Shown here: one piece after another, positions 39,456 to 52,500 of the stretch
Layout of the letters: each line of letters starts with the position of its first letter
Position numbering within the stretch: position 1 is the first letter of the stretch
Source: Paragorgia papillata
Taxonomy: Eukaryota; Cnidaria; Anthozoa; Scleralcyonacea; Coralliidae
DNA length: 64,000 nucleotides
NCBI GenBank assembly: GCA_035771165.1
Contig: JAWNZC010000472.1
Location: 494,001-558,000, forward strand
Direction: 5' to 3'
The notes under the pieces: model-generated
What the model was told of the DNA's origin: nothing
The model's database searches: none
The model's input: only the letters and a program-made list of their open reading frames with translations
Translations under genes and position numbers: made by a program

Positions 39456-41433
39456 AGGTTTTCTTTGATGTACCGGGGTTTATATATACAGGTTATAAAC
39501 CTCCCAACCTTATATAAACCTCGCGATAACAATATGCAACTAAGCTTGTGAAGTTAATTTTATATTAGTGTATCCACCATAGTACTATGGCTAAATAATA
39601 ATAATAATCACATTGCAAAGCAATCTATTGCTTGTTTTGTTTGCATAAAATAGTTTAAGCAAGCAAAAGTAAATTACAATTAGAATTTTAAAAAAAAATT
39701 ATGAAAAAACAAACAACCAAAAAAAAACTTTCTTATGTTAACTTTTTAAAAAAAATTAGGGACGTAAACTTTAACTGGGTTAGATTTTATTGTAGTTGTA
39801 GATATTTCTTAGAAATATTAGCCAAGAGGGCCCAAGAGGACAGTGTAATTGTGAGAATTTGTAAGAATTGGATTTGTAAAACTACTGTACAGGAACTATA
39901 GCAAGACATTTAAAGTGCCTATGAAACGAAAATTAAGTCTGTCTTATTTAAAAGAACAATTGGGTCCCTATTGTCGTGACTGGCGATATACGCAGAAAAC
40001 TGAGCTCTAGACGAGACTTGGATGCTAGTCGGACGTTCGTGTGAGCTGATTTATCCGAGCATTATTTATAGCTAGGCGACTGTGTCTAGGAAAATGGGGA
40101 ATTGTGGGGATAGAATAGGATTTGAGAAGGGATTGGACGACGGAGCGGGGGGCTTCGCTCTACCATAGCTCGTGTCAGATCAGTAATGTCAGCTAGCTAG
40201 CAGAGTCCGCTAAATATTATGCTCGGATAAATCCGCTCACACATCTGGGAAGACGCAGTTCCCTGTGGAGGAGACTAGGACGCTCCAGCCATTGAGCCAC
40301 TAGAACTCCGATGGCAGACCGAGGTTGTTCACGATATTACCAGGAAACAAAAAGTACGTGTGAAACGAAGCCTTCGCTCGAAACGTTAGACTCCTACGTT
40401 CCCTGTTTCGGATTATCAAGTGGTAAACTGCCGAGATTTTTTGCCATCAACCAATACATTCTTACACTCAAAATTTTCTTTCACCGAAAATTCCTAGTTT
40501 AATTGAGTGAAATTCCAAATATTAGTGTATCAAACCTGTTCCGATGTGATACAAACCTTTGGTCCACGGTATGAGTTCTGGCTCGATGGTTAGAGCGTCT
40601 GGCTAGCCAATTAAGAAATTTGCTAACGACAACTTGTACAGCAAAGAACATTACAAACTCCAAGCTAAAAGCTATAACATTTTCAAGTCGAAGCTTTTCA
40701 GAAAAAAATCGTGTACTTGATTAACAAGTTTATCACAATTGCACTGTTAAAATGGGTCTTGTAATGTAATTACTACGGCTGTAATTAGTTAATTTATGTA
40801 ATCGACCATATAAAAACTGACTCCTTATAGGTTGGTTTCAAATTAATCTGGTGCACTCGAAATTCTAAATTAATGACATTTTCTTGTGTTACTTGTTTTT
40901 ATGGTCAATAAAATTTTGTTTCTTCTTTATGGTGCAGTTGAATTGATATAACGAAGGGAATTAACAAGACACTGAATTTTTGGTACGTAGCGTGATATTT
41001 AATGTCTAGTAATACTGTAAAGTAGTGGTGTGCGTCGGATCGGATTGACCCCTAATTGTAATCCGAGGGTTTGCCAAAACTGTCAATCCGAAGCCAAAAA
41101 ATCGTAGTCCGGTCCGATCCGATCCGAAAACAGCTGCTCAAATCCGATCCGGTCCAAGAAAATTAAAACACCAGATATAAGTTGCAATAATTGCGCAAAC
41201 TTTCCGAAATGGAAACTAATGAATAAATAAATTTAAGAAAACTATTATACAATAATAATCTTATGTAATAATAGCCTTCATATATTGTGCAACGTGCATG
41301 CATACAACTAGTGAATTTGTTAATTTTGTGACAAAAACAATGACGAAAGTGAATCTGATGCGGGTAAAAAAGTGCAAGTGTAAAAATTCGAGGCACAGGT
41401 TTTTATTCTTTTCGAGTGTTTGGAGTCCCCTGA
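39456..41433. other. Intergenic DNA between the convergent genes, with tRNA-like fragments
   Basis: No gene recognised. A-box-like tRNA fragments lie at 40267-40313 (minus, GTGGCTCAATGGCTGGAGCG) and 40571-40608 (plus, TGGCTCGATGGTTAGAGCG). CCTTCGCTCGAAACGTTAG occurs at 40371-40389. Words GGATCGGATT and AATCCGATCCGG repeat at 41035-41155. A possible AATAAA is at 40906. Confidence 0.45.
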
Positions 41434-41814
41434 CAGGGGCGCAACTAGAAAATTTCGAGGGCAGGGGTTGAACGCAAAAAAAGGGCATTCAGTATTCTAA
41501 AGTCGTTCAGTATTCTAAACAATTTGGGACTAGAAGGCAGTGGTGTGGGAAGCAGAGATTCTAGGGGGGTCCAGAAATTTTTTGAATTTTAGGTCTCTGA
41601 AACGGCATTTCCTGCATTTTTAGGACGCTTTTCTCGTATTTTCAGTTGCGGAAATTTTTATTTTGGTCTCGCATTATTGCGGAGAGTTGTATTGCGTGCT
41701 ACAACACGATCAATTATCTGTTTATCTAATGTCTAACCTAGTATTAGAGGTCTCACAAAAAGGGCAGGGGTTGCAACCCCCCCCAACCCCCCCCCCCCCC
41801 TAGTTGCGCGCCTG
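41434..41814. mobile_element. hAT-like MITE
   Basis: Termini CAGGGGCGCAACTAG and CTAGTTGCGCGCCTG are inverted, and CAGGGGCG is a typical hAT terminus. CCTGA flanks both sides (5 bp), shorter than the usual 8-bp hAT duplication. Contains GGGCAGGGGTTG words and C runs; no frame. Confidence 0.6.
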
Positions 41815-43545
41815 CCTGATGAAACGCGATAAACGAGTGTTTGATGTTGCCTCTCAAACGAGTATTCGCATCGCGATTTGCGGTGTTTTCTTCATTGATT
41901 TCAACATGCAGATTAAGAAATGTGATTCAGTTCACCAGGAAGTTTCATACAGGTTTTCATTGGGTATCAAAACTCGCGCATGTGATGTGGTATACGTGGA
42001 TTGGCTACGATGAATTATTAATGAGTTTGAGAAGAGAAAATCCTGGTAAAAAGTTTGCTTAATTTATGTAATTTCTTCCTCCGGTATCCAAACGACCGAC
42101 TCGGTAATGATTTCCTTTCCAAATGATGACCGCATAACAAACGAAATTTTAAAACAATTTATTTACTGTACTATATCTCCACATAGTGGAGGAGAGGCAT
42201 GTACTACCAAATAATACAATATGAAATATGCACATGGTAATTATCAAAATTAAAAAAAATACCTAATCTGAAATTTGAATAAATCTAATTATTTAGAAAT
42301 GTAGGTAATCACCCACGTAAAATATTTATTTGCTTGGAAGTATGACCATCGTGTTCAGTGGGAAGAGTCGTCACTCTTAGCCAGCGAAAAGCAATACTTC
42401 ACGCGAAGAACAAGGGAGTCTATTGAGATTGCAAAACATCGCACTATTTCTCAGGAGGGACAGCCATTAAACAGCACGTGGTGTGCCCTATTCGGAGAAC
42501 ATTCTTGATTTTGTTTTCTAATTAAAGTGAACGTATTCTTACGTGATTTAATTGATCAGTTGCTTAGTTTATAAATGACGTGGAGCCAACAGCTTGTTAT
42601 TGCTCTGATGAAGGCCTGAGTCAACAGGCCGAAAGCTTAGCAAAGAAATATTTTACGTGGTGTTTCCACAAACTTATTTATATTACATTATCGCCATGAA
42701 AACTTTCAAGAATTAATATCCTTAATTTGAAAGTTTCCATGGCGATAATGTAATATAAATAAGTTTTGTGGTGTTTCCACAGGCATATGACATCTTTCAA
42801 ATAATATACTATACTCTGATATTATTATCAATATATATATATATAATTACTCTGGGAATTTAAGCTGGAATGTTCTGTCTACTAACGACTAAATCCTGGT
42901 TTTAATTTGTGTTTTTGACGAATTAGAACGAACGAAAACGAGCAACAATAAAAAAAGATGTTCCCGATGATCGGTGGTAAAATCCGTAGACACAACACAA
43001 GCTTTTTGATTGATTATATTCTAGTACAAAAAAACATGCTTTTTGAGACCATCTATCATTTGGATGGTCGCAGACCAAACCGGAATGTGCCTCGTCCGAC
43101 AAATGAAAACCAGGCCAAAAAAGTAGACTGCAATCAAGCGTTGCGCTGACTAATTAATTAATTATAATCAGTCCTAATTGCTCTAATTAAATTTGATTAA
43201 TTCTAATTAATTATTCTAATTAATTCTAGGAATTTCTAGAAATTTCATAATCTGTATAAATAGTTAAATTCTCTGACATCTCTAAATACGAACAGGATGA
43301 AAATATATTCCATCATAATAATGAATCCTGTCCTTCAAAATATAATTTGTAATGTACGAAAATATTGTCCTGACCTTCAAACTTGAGTGTTTGCTTTTGG
43401 GTTCATTCCTTGCGTGTTCTTGTTGGAAGGGGGCCAGTAATATGATACTGCATGGTCATTTCGTACTGGTTCTTTAGAAAAATACTTGACTTTTTCCATG
43501 TGAGTTTTTTTTGTGGTCTTGTGGGAAGATGAGAGGAGGTTATCG
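41815..43545. other. Intergenic DNA with inverted repeat near 42668-42770
   Basis: No gene recognised. CTCTGATGAAGGCC...GGCCGAAAGC at 42603-42636 precedes an inverted repeat with arms TTATATTACATTATCGCCAT and complement. 43148-43260 is TAATTAATT-rich. A 63-codon frame at 42958-43149 has no recognisable motif. The 3' end of the minus-strand adaptor gene falls at the right edge. Confidence 0.45.
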
Positions 43546-46500
43546 TTAGCTGGTCCAATTCCATCCTTTCTTCATAAAAGGCAGTCTTGATGTTCGTTTT
43601 TTTGTACGCTCTCGCTCACTGGCGGTGTTTTTCAGCTGTTTCTGGACCTGTTCTTCAATCATTGACGCCATATCATACTATAAAACAAGACCAACACCAT
43701 GCAACAAATAAAGTTTATTATTATATAAAATAGAATGTTTTCTATTGATGTTTCCGCCACTAATAAAAACGATAATCTCACATGTGTTGATTATCGCGTA
43801 TTATTAGAGTTTACTGCTCTATTTCTGTGGGAAAATAGGACTATTTTTTATATAATAAACAGAACAATACATGAATGCTTGGAAATATGAAATGTATTTC
43901 TCGTGTTGACCAAGATATCTCACTCGTTTGCTTTGCTCACTCGTGAGATATCCTAGTCAATTAACGCTCGAAATAAATGTCATATTTCCGCGCATCCGTG
44001 TATTATTCTCTATGTAATATACTATAGTAATAATGGTTATCATAACGATACTTATTACGATTAGGAGCTACTGTCATAACCACATGAATTCATATTATGT
44101 GTAGCCATATTGTATAAATTAAGCGAATGTGCTTTTGCAAAGAAACGAAACCGGAAACGATGTTTGCACGGCTAATGCAATTTGGCTAATATATGCACCT
44201 AACGGGTCGTCCCACATGGCTAAAATCAGACACTACGACTGAACTTAAGTGATATTACACTATTGTTTAATTTCAGCAATAGATGATACTGGCCATGTGG
44301 GACCATCCGTTAGCTGCATTAGCCGCTTAAAGGTGCATAATTACCATAGCAAGTTCTGCAAACATTGTTTCCGTTTTGTAACATCGTTTTAAGTTTCCTA
44401 TCCAGTTCCCCTTCAATTATCTATGCCTTGACTTCATTAACTATATTTGTATTGAAGCTAAAAGTGTTTCTAATAAAAATCGTCTTCTATGTATAAGAAA
44501 ACTAAAGCGCCGTGACATGGAAATGAAGTGTTTGTAATGTCAGCTTTTTCCATCTTTAATTTAAATTTTAGTAATTTCTTAAATTTTTATTAAATTAATT
44601 AAATTTAAACTGATCATGGCAAGCATAAAATCATAAAAGCAAAACATAAATACTACTTAAGGCCTGGCCAAATGCTTTCAACATTGCATTCAACATCATT
44701 CAACATTGTTGAACGATGTTGAATAATGTTGAAAGCACGAGTGGCCAAATGAATTCAACATCGTTCAACATTCATGAATGACAATTAACTGAACGCGGGC
44801 TACCACAAAAGCTGGAATCGACAATATCCCGCATGGCGCATGTCTCTGTTCAACAAAGTTGAATGAAATGTGGCCAAATGCGTTCAACACCTTTCAACAT
44901 TTTGAGAACAATAGAAATGTTGAACGCGTGTTGAACGAAAATTTGAACATGTTCAAATTTCGTTCAACATCCTCCAACACCATTCAACAACGTTCAACAT
45001 CATTCAACACCATTCAACAACGTTCAACATCATTCAACAGGGGTGGCCAAACGCTTTCAACATGTTGAATTCAACAATGTTGATTGTTGAACGATGTTGA
45101 AAGCGTTTGACCAGGCCTTTATATTCACCTGCCATTGTTCCAACTGTTCAGAAAGGTGGACTTTCTGATTTATAGTGGTCAGAAGTTGAGTGTCTAGTTT
45201 CTGTACATCTAGTCTAGCTTTTTCCAATTCCTCCATGACACTGATTTCAAAAAAATAAACGAAAAGTATTTGGACTATTAGTAAGATTAAATCTAGGTCT
45301 TTATTTCGATTAACTAAGAAGTTTGGAAACCATTTCTTATTTCATAAATAGTGTGTTGTACATTTAGTTACCTCTGTGATCCAGAAAAGTTTGAAGTGCT
45401 GTTTACCATACTGCTGTTCTTTATACTTTCAATTTCACTCTGTTGATCATTGATCTACCAAAATATAAGATACACAAGTAATTTCAATGATGATGTGATG
45501 ATGATCTGATGATGATGATGTGCTGATGAAGATCCGGCTGATGATGACGATGATGATAATGATGATGATGATCCGATGATGATCTGATGATGATGATCTG
45601 ATGATAATGATGATGATCTGATGATGATGATGATCTGATGATGATGATCTGATTATAATGATGATGATCTGATGATGATGATGATCTGATGATGATGATG
45701 ATGATGATCTGATGATAATGATGATGATCTGATGATGATGATGATGATCTGATGATGATCTGATGATGATCTGATGATGATGATGATCTGATGATGATGA
45801 TGATGATGATCTGATGATGATGATGATATGATGATCCGATGATGATTATCCGATGATGATCCGATGATGATCTGATGACGATGATGATTATTTGATGACG
45901 ATGATCTGATAATGATGATGATAAACTATCTCTACCTTTTCCAACAGTTTGCATATTTCTTCCTCTTTCTGGTTAACTTCTTTCCTTGATTGTTCAAGCT
46001 GCATTCCAAGAGATGACAGTTGTTTCTTCGCTTCGAAACACTCCGTTGTAAGCTCCTCAACCTATGGACAAATTCCAAAACTTATGAAAAACTATCGCTC
46101 CTAATCCAAACACCTTGTAATTTTCGAAAATGTTCTAGAAACGAGGATTCTTGAACATGGATAGATAAAAACACAAGCTGATTGACATGGCCTTGAATTC
46201 GAATTGCTTGATTTCCAAAAACAAATTTACTTCACTTTAGATTAAAGCTCCTCATTTACTTGCTGTCTTTGCTTGAGCTTATAGAGAAAGCGACAAATTA
46301 ATTTCACTGAGACTATTTGTTGACAGCTTTGTTTTAAGTTTGACAAATAATTTTCCTCCATTTATACACCATATTTGTCATTTGACTCATTTTCAGAAAT
46401 TTGATCAATCTGCAATATTGCACTGCTAACTAAGGCCTTGCATGTTGTGTTTACATGAAGAAGATTGAAAGTTTTCGATCTGATCGAAACGGATGGCTGA

Positions 46501-49500
46501 AGTCAATGCACGCAGTAGAGTGGATTGACTTGAGATTCAAGCAAGGATCGACTTGAATGTCTCCAATCTGATTCATCTAACTAAACATGGTTTGGCTTGA
46601 AAATGACTTGATACGCATGAGTGAAGTTGGTGCGTGTCGTGCTAAATGGCAGACATTAAGGGAAGCACAGAAAATAGTGTTCCAAAACCGAAAACAATGT
46701 TCCAAGCAGATCGGATACTCCATGTAAATATGTGCCCGGATTAACTTCACTCGCGTTTTTCGATCCCATTGGACTGTCAATCCGCTTCATCATAGCTTCA
46801 TGTAAACAGAGCCTAAAAGTATGGTCGCTTTCCAATTGACAAGGTTAGACCGGTCAGTCCGGCCAGAATGGACTTGCTTTTGATTAGGACCAAATTTTCC
46901 AGTCTGACCGTCCTAAGTCTCAAACGAATCGTGTTCCATTTAACCGGACTGACCGGTCTAACCGTGTAAATGGAAAGCTAGCCCCCTATGTCTGTTAAAG
47001 CGTACGTACCTGTTTTTCGAGATACAGCAGTTTTTCTTCCAAACATTCCCTTTCTTCATCATTCTACAATATTCAAAGAATTCATTTTTAAATCTGTTTT
47101 TTTTTTCAACTGGCTTCTTGGTGTTTTGATACGGTGCAGAAAAACAACGCCTTCTAGGATCTCGTGTTTGATATATGGCAAACATCCTTCGGGCTTGTGT
47201 TTCCACCTGCTGGGTTTTTTTCATGCTCTTCCCAAAACTTTGAAATTTCGTATTTCTATTATTCTAGTCTATAAATGGCATGAATTTTACAGTCAAAATG
47301 GAAATACCTTCCCACTTCTACCTCTCATGTGGTTTGTTGTGTATTACTGTATTTCTGTAGTCGCTACTGAAGCGTGAGGTAAATTTTTTGTCGAAAAATG
47401 TGAATAAAAAGTATAATTTAGCTTTCATGGAATTTAATCATAATATAACGAATGTTTCTCCCAACAAACCAACAAACAAATAGAAATCAAGAATAAGCGA
47501 CTTTTATCGCTAGATTTTTCTCACGTTTCTGTAGCAGCTACAGAAACGCACAAACTACAGAAGTGGGAAGGTATTTCCATTTTGACTGGGTAAAACCGTT
47601 TTCACTCTCACTAACTTGGTTTTCTTGATTCTCGACGTATTCTTTTACAAGTCCTATCATTTCTGCTGCGATCATGGTCAATGTTCCAGATGTAGTGTCT
47701 TCTTTTAGAAAGAGTTCATCAATGTTCATCTCCCAAGTTTGCTTTGATTCGTATCCATTGTTTGTTAAAAATTTACAAGCTTGAACTAATTGATGGCACA
47801 CTGCACACATCTCCTTTCGTAACTGATGAACAGAATATAACATTTAGTTAAATGCACAGCGTCAGATATTAAATTACCGTTAGTGTGCAAAGGAAAGGAA
47901 TAATATTCTTAAAACGTTGAAAAAGTAAGTCATTATAGTGCATTTTCTTACGGACTTATTTAGTCCAAGTTTTGACGTGATGATATTCACTAAAATTTTA
48001 ATCATGTGAACTTGAATTTGTCCACGAAGTTTTTCAAGTTTGCGTAGAAAACACGAAAGCATTATTACCGTATTAAATTTGTGTGTGGGACTAGAGAGGG
48101 AGAGCTAGTCAGATTTGGAAAAAGAGATTCTGGATTCCTGATGAACATTTTCTAGGAGTACAGTTAAATGGCTAGACCTGCTACAGCAGATGCTATTACT
48201 TTTTCCTTCCAAAGCGGGAGAAAAATAGCGTCTGCTGACACTGCTATAGCAGGCTGAAGATTGAGGAACATTTTCTTCAGTTCAAGAACGAATAATTGAG
48301 GAGTCCTTTCAGTTAGTTATCTGTCACTTGCGATTGTGAAGTGGTTTAAATTTCATTATTTTGAAGATTATTTTGCTACAAAATTCCTCACAGTCACAAG
48401 TGTAGAAAATTACCCGACACTTTTGCACTTTTGAATGTGTCTTTAGAGACGCAACTACACAAGCCAGGATTTCCTAAAAACTCTTTTAGTGTATAGCCGA
48501 AGTATCTGATTGTATGTTCGTAATGAAGTTAATCACGTAATTTTAAAGAACGAGGCAATTGTATATGATGAACTTTTCCTAATCCCAGAAACTGATCCTT
48601 AACATATGGAAATCATGAAGACCATGAAAATGGTGGGATATTTTATAATCTAGCCCAAATTTCAATTTCATGTGAAGTAGTTGACGCAATTCACGCAGGC
48701 GAAATTTGCACTGAGCGCTAATGGCTATTAACAATGGTAGTTAATTTGCAAATTTATTCCGTGCCAAGTTTTGCCAAATTTTCTACAGGATCTTGCAGGC
48801 CCTAAATTCGGCGTGTGTGACCTATCCATGATGCAACGAGGGCCTGCGGAGGAGGCAGCATGGGGGGAGGGAGGGAGGGCTGTGTACGAAGTAGCCTGGT
48901 ACCCTGGCCCAATTTCAAAAGAAATATGGGCCAGGTAACCACTAATCTCATTCTCGCGTCATCAGGGCTAAATCCACTTATGACGATTGCAGTTTTACTC
49001 ATAGCCACTGAAAACGCGCGAAATTTTAACCAATAGGAAAGCAGAAGTCTTTAGTGGTTACCTGGCCCATATTCTTTGATTGGGCCAGGGTGCCTTTTGC
49101 GCACAGGCACTGCGCATACCAGGGCGCTTATATACTGGGCGGTGCAACGCCAGTCAATTCGCTGATCGACGTGTGATGCGGAAGTAGACTGGCACGAGCG
49201 AGTTTTGAAGAAAATTCGAGCAAAAGCAGCAATTCGTGTATCCGAAGATTATCACTATTTTTTCGTTAAGTTTTTCATGTGAGAAGAAATTGATTGGATT
49301 TACAGATAAACTATTACTTCTATTACTGCAGCAGTATGTATTTTGTGTAGAAACTAGTGTCAAAGAGAATTTATTTTGGATAATGTCCATGCCTTTTAAT
49401 GCCTTTCATGGAGGCTAAATTTCACCACGAGCGCATTGTATGTTCTTCTACTACCAACGGCCAGAGATTCAGGTATGTTGAAGTTTATTATCTTACTCTT

Positions 49501-52500
49501 GTTTGTTAAAATTCTTGTTAAAATCGGAGATGATCATTTTGAGATATCGTGGCTGAAACTCGACCCTTATCAATGCTTGATTTCTAGCTGTTTAACCTTT
49601 CAAATTTTGTAAGAAATATAAACAAGACGTGTTGTTTTGACATACGGCGATTCTCTTTAACCGTGTCATTGTATTCCTTAAGTTTCCGGACTGTTGAAAC
49701 AAAATGATTGTAATTTCTAAACAGATTCATTTCTTTATTCGATTTATTATAAAACGAGTTTTTGGAAGTATAGTCGGCGCATTGTGTGTTAAAACATTGC
49801 CAACACCGTGAGATTTTACTGTGACATAGGTAAGAAGTATCATTTTCATATTTGGTAGAAATAAAACAATTTGTGATTGATCAATTTTTTATTTTGACCC
49901 TGAAACTTGGTGTACTGTGTGGAAGCAAGAGGTTTCTTCTATCGAACATTGACCTGTGCTTATGCATGGCGTTTGCAAACTTAAAAAAATATGTCGCGTC
50001 AGGATTGTAATGTCGTAAGCAAGTTTCAGCAATTTTCAGAGTAAAAGAAAACTAACCTTGTCACATATTCTTCCACGTATATAAAACGAGCTAAATCCTC
50101 AAAATAACTTATTTCTTCAATTGGTCAAAGCACGGCCTTATCTATCTTATACAATACCAACAATTCAATTCATAAGAATCAATTGTACTTGCTCATGAAA
50201 TTTCTTAAGAAATTTTAACTTTGCTTTGCTGTTTCTGTTAAAAACAACCTAGGTCGAGCTGTTATCTGAAAGCAATCAACCTGCAGCATATGTTGAATCT
50301 ATACCAACCAATCTTCAACAGAAGATTATTAGATTTACAAACTGTAACATGTTAATTCAAGGTGCTGTATGTTAAATTATACAATACCCTGGTTGCTATG
50401 CGTGTTTTCATTGGTTGTTGGCCATGATCTATTAGAGGACAGACACATGGTCACGTCAGATCACGTCAGCTGACTTGCTTATTTCTTTCTTCATGCCCCA
50501 AAATCTGGGGAAGAGTTTCGATAAAAACCTTTTAAATTTTTATTGTATAAAACAAATAGATTCCATTTTTTTGTTGTCTGTTCAGTTATAGATGCACAGA
50601 GGACGTCACAACGTGGTAAGAACATCAGTGACCCACTCGACTGCGTCTCGTGGGCCACTTTTTTGTTCTTACCACGTTGTGACGTCATCTGTGCATCTAT
50701 AACTGAACAGACAACGGCAAAATGGAATCTATTTGTTAAACATTACATGATAACTATCAAATCCTAAATCCAAGAAATGAGTACCAGTTCTAAGCATACT
50801 CAATATGATTATTATGCCTTATTGCCTCTTTATCACTGTCAACTGTCTATCAAGTGGTTGAGTAATTACTCTCTGACAAGCATATATCTTTTCATTTTTA
50901 CAGTCTCTAGGAATGTTTACTGGAAGTAAACCAAAAATTTGACCAAAAATGCTGCAGAATTTGCTGGAGTTGTTTTTGAGTGAAAAGCAGTCAGTTCTAA
51001 AGAATTTGTGGTATTGGTGGAAAAATGATTTGTTTCCATGAGTGGTTTGTTTTTGCAAAAGTTTTCTTCAAGTCAACTGCTTTCTTCTTCACCTTCAACT
51101 TCATGAAAACAAGCTTGAAAGTCTTGAAATAACTCTGGGATGTGCCATTCACAAATTCTTATTTTAAACCAAATTTAGTGGAATCCAATGCTGGTGCTAG
51201 TGCCAATGTAATAATTTTTTTATTTATTTATCTGCTTTGTGTAAAAAATAGTTGCCAGAGTTTGTAAACAGTTATTAAATTTTTAATGAAAATACTTGAA
51301 CCAGTTGTACTCTCAATGTTGAATGCTTTGATACCTTATCTTCACTATTAGTGTCATCCAACTCAAACTTGAAATATTTTTTAAATCCACTTTGCTAGCC
51401 ATATTTATGGTTTTGTTTTAATTTTATTTTAATGTTACCGCTTTATCAACAATTTTTTGCTTATGAATCGATATAAGGAAAAGAGTAGTGTTATCAACCA
51501 TTGTAACAACCGCTGACCGGTGAATATCAGTTACTCGTTGCCAGGCCCCGCATCACACGTCGATCAGCTCTCCCATTCCCGTTGCACCGCCCGGTATATA
51601 AGCGCCCTGGCGCATACTGCGCATAATACCCTGGGTACGAGGTTGATACTGCGCACGTTTTGAGGAAGATTTGAAAAGACAAATCCAGGATCAAATTCAG
51701 AAAGGCATTTAACACTTTTTTCTGGTCCAGAGCTGCTAGCTAGCAACTGAAATGAAAGCTAAATGAGGAAAGAGGTAAGTCGTAATTGACTTGTAGAAAT
51801 TTCTCATTGTTTGGGTAAATATTTAACAGATAAAAACAATGGTTCTGTGTCAAGACGAGGTACTGGTTGTTCAGCAGTTAAATGATATAATGGTATAATT
51901 TTTAATTCAAATCTTGTTGTACTTAAAATCTTGTTGTACTTTAAAAATGTTGTATTGTACTACAAAAGCTATAAAACAAAATAGGTTTTACTCATAAAAA
52001 ATTATACCACAGTCTGTAGACCAGTAATTTGGCCTTCTTTGATGAAACTCGAAATATCTTTGACTTTGAGCTTTATTCCAAATTTAGTTGATGGTACTTT
52101 ATCTCATGGTACCGGTAATGGGTACGAAGGGCCTTCGCTCGAAACGTTAGACTCCTACATTCTCTGTTTCAGCAGTATATCTAACCTTACTATATTTCGA
52201 TTATTGTTTCTACATTGGCTATGCAGCACGCTACTTCTATAACAAGTGATTAACCAACTTGTGCCTGAGCCAGCCAAAAATGGCAGATGATTTTGCTCGT
52301 CAAAAAGAGAACCCTCAGACATTCTAGGCAGCTATGGTTTAACAAGTGATTAACCCATTCCTACTTGAGCTGGCCAAAAATGGTCCCTTTATTATTTTGG
52401 GTTATTATTAGGTACTTAACATACACTTAAATTATGGATCAACTGGGTTCTCTAATATACCTCCATATTGGCCTTTTGTTCCTCCTCCAGTTCAGCAAAA

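Noticed and set aside
45484..45954. 156-codon frame rich in I, S and H on the minus strand
   Set aside because: Translation of the GAT microsatellite; only its right edge touches a real adaptor exon, in that exon's own frame.
47880..48062. 60-codon minus-strand frame with LEKLRGQIQVHMIKIL as an extra adaptor exon
   Set aside because: No suitable acceptor in the right phase; flanking adaptor exons already join in phase 0 without it.
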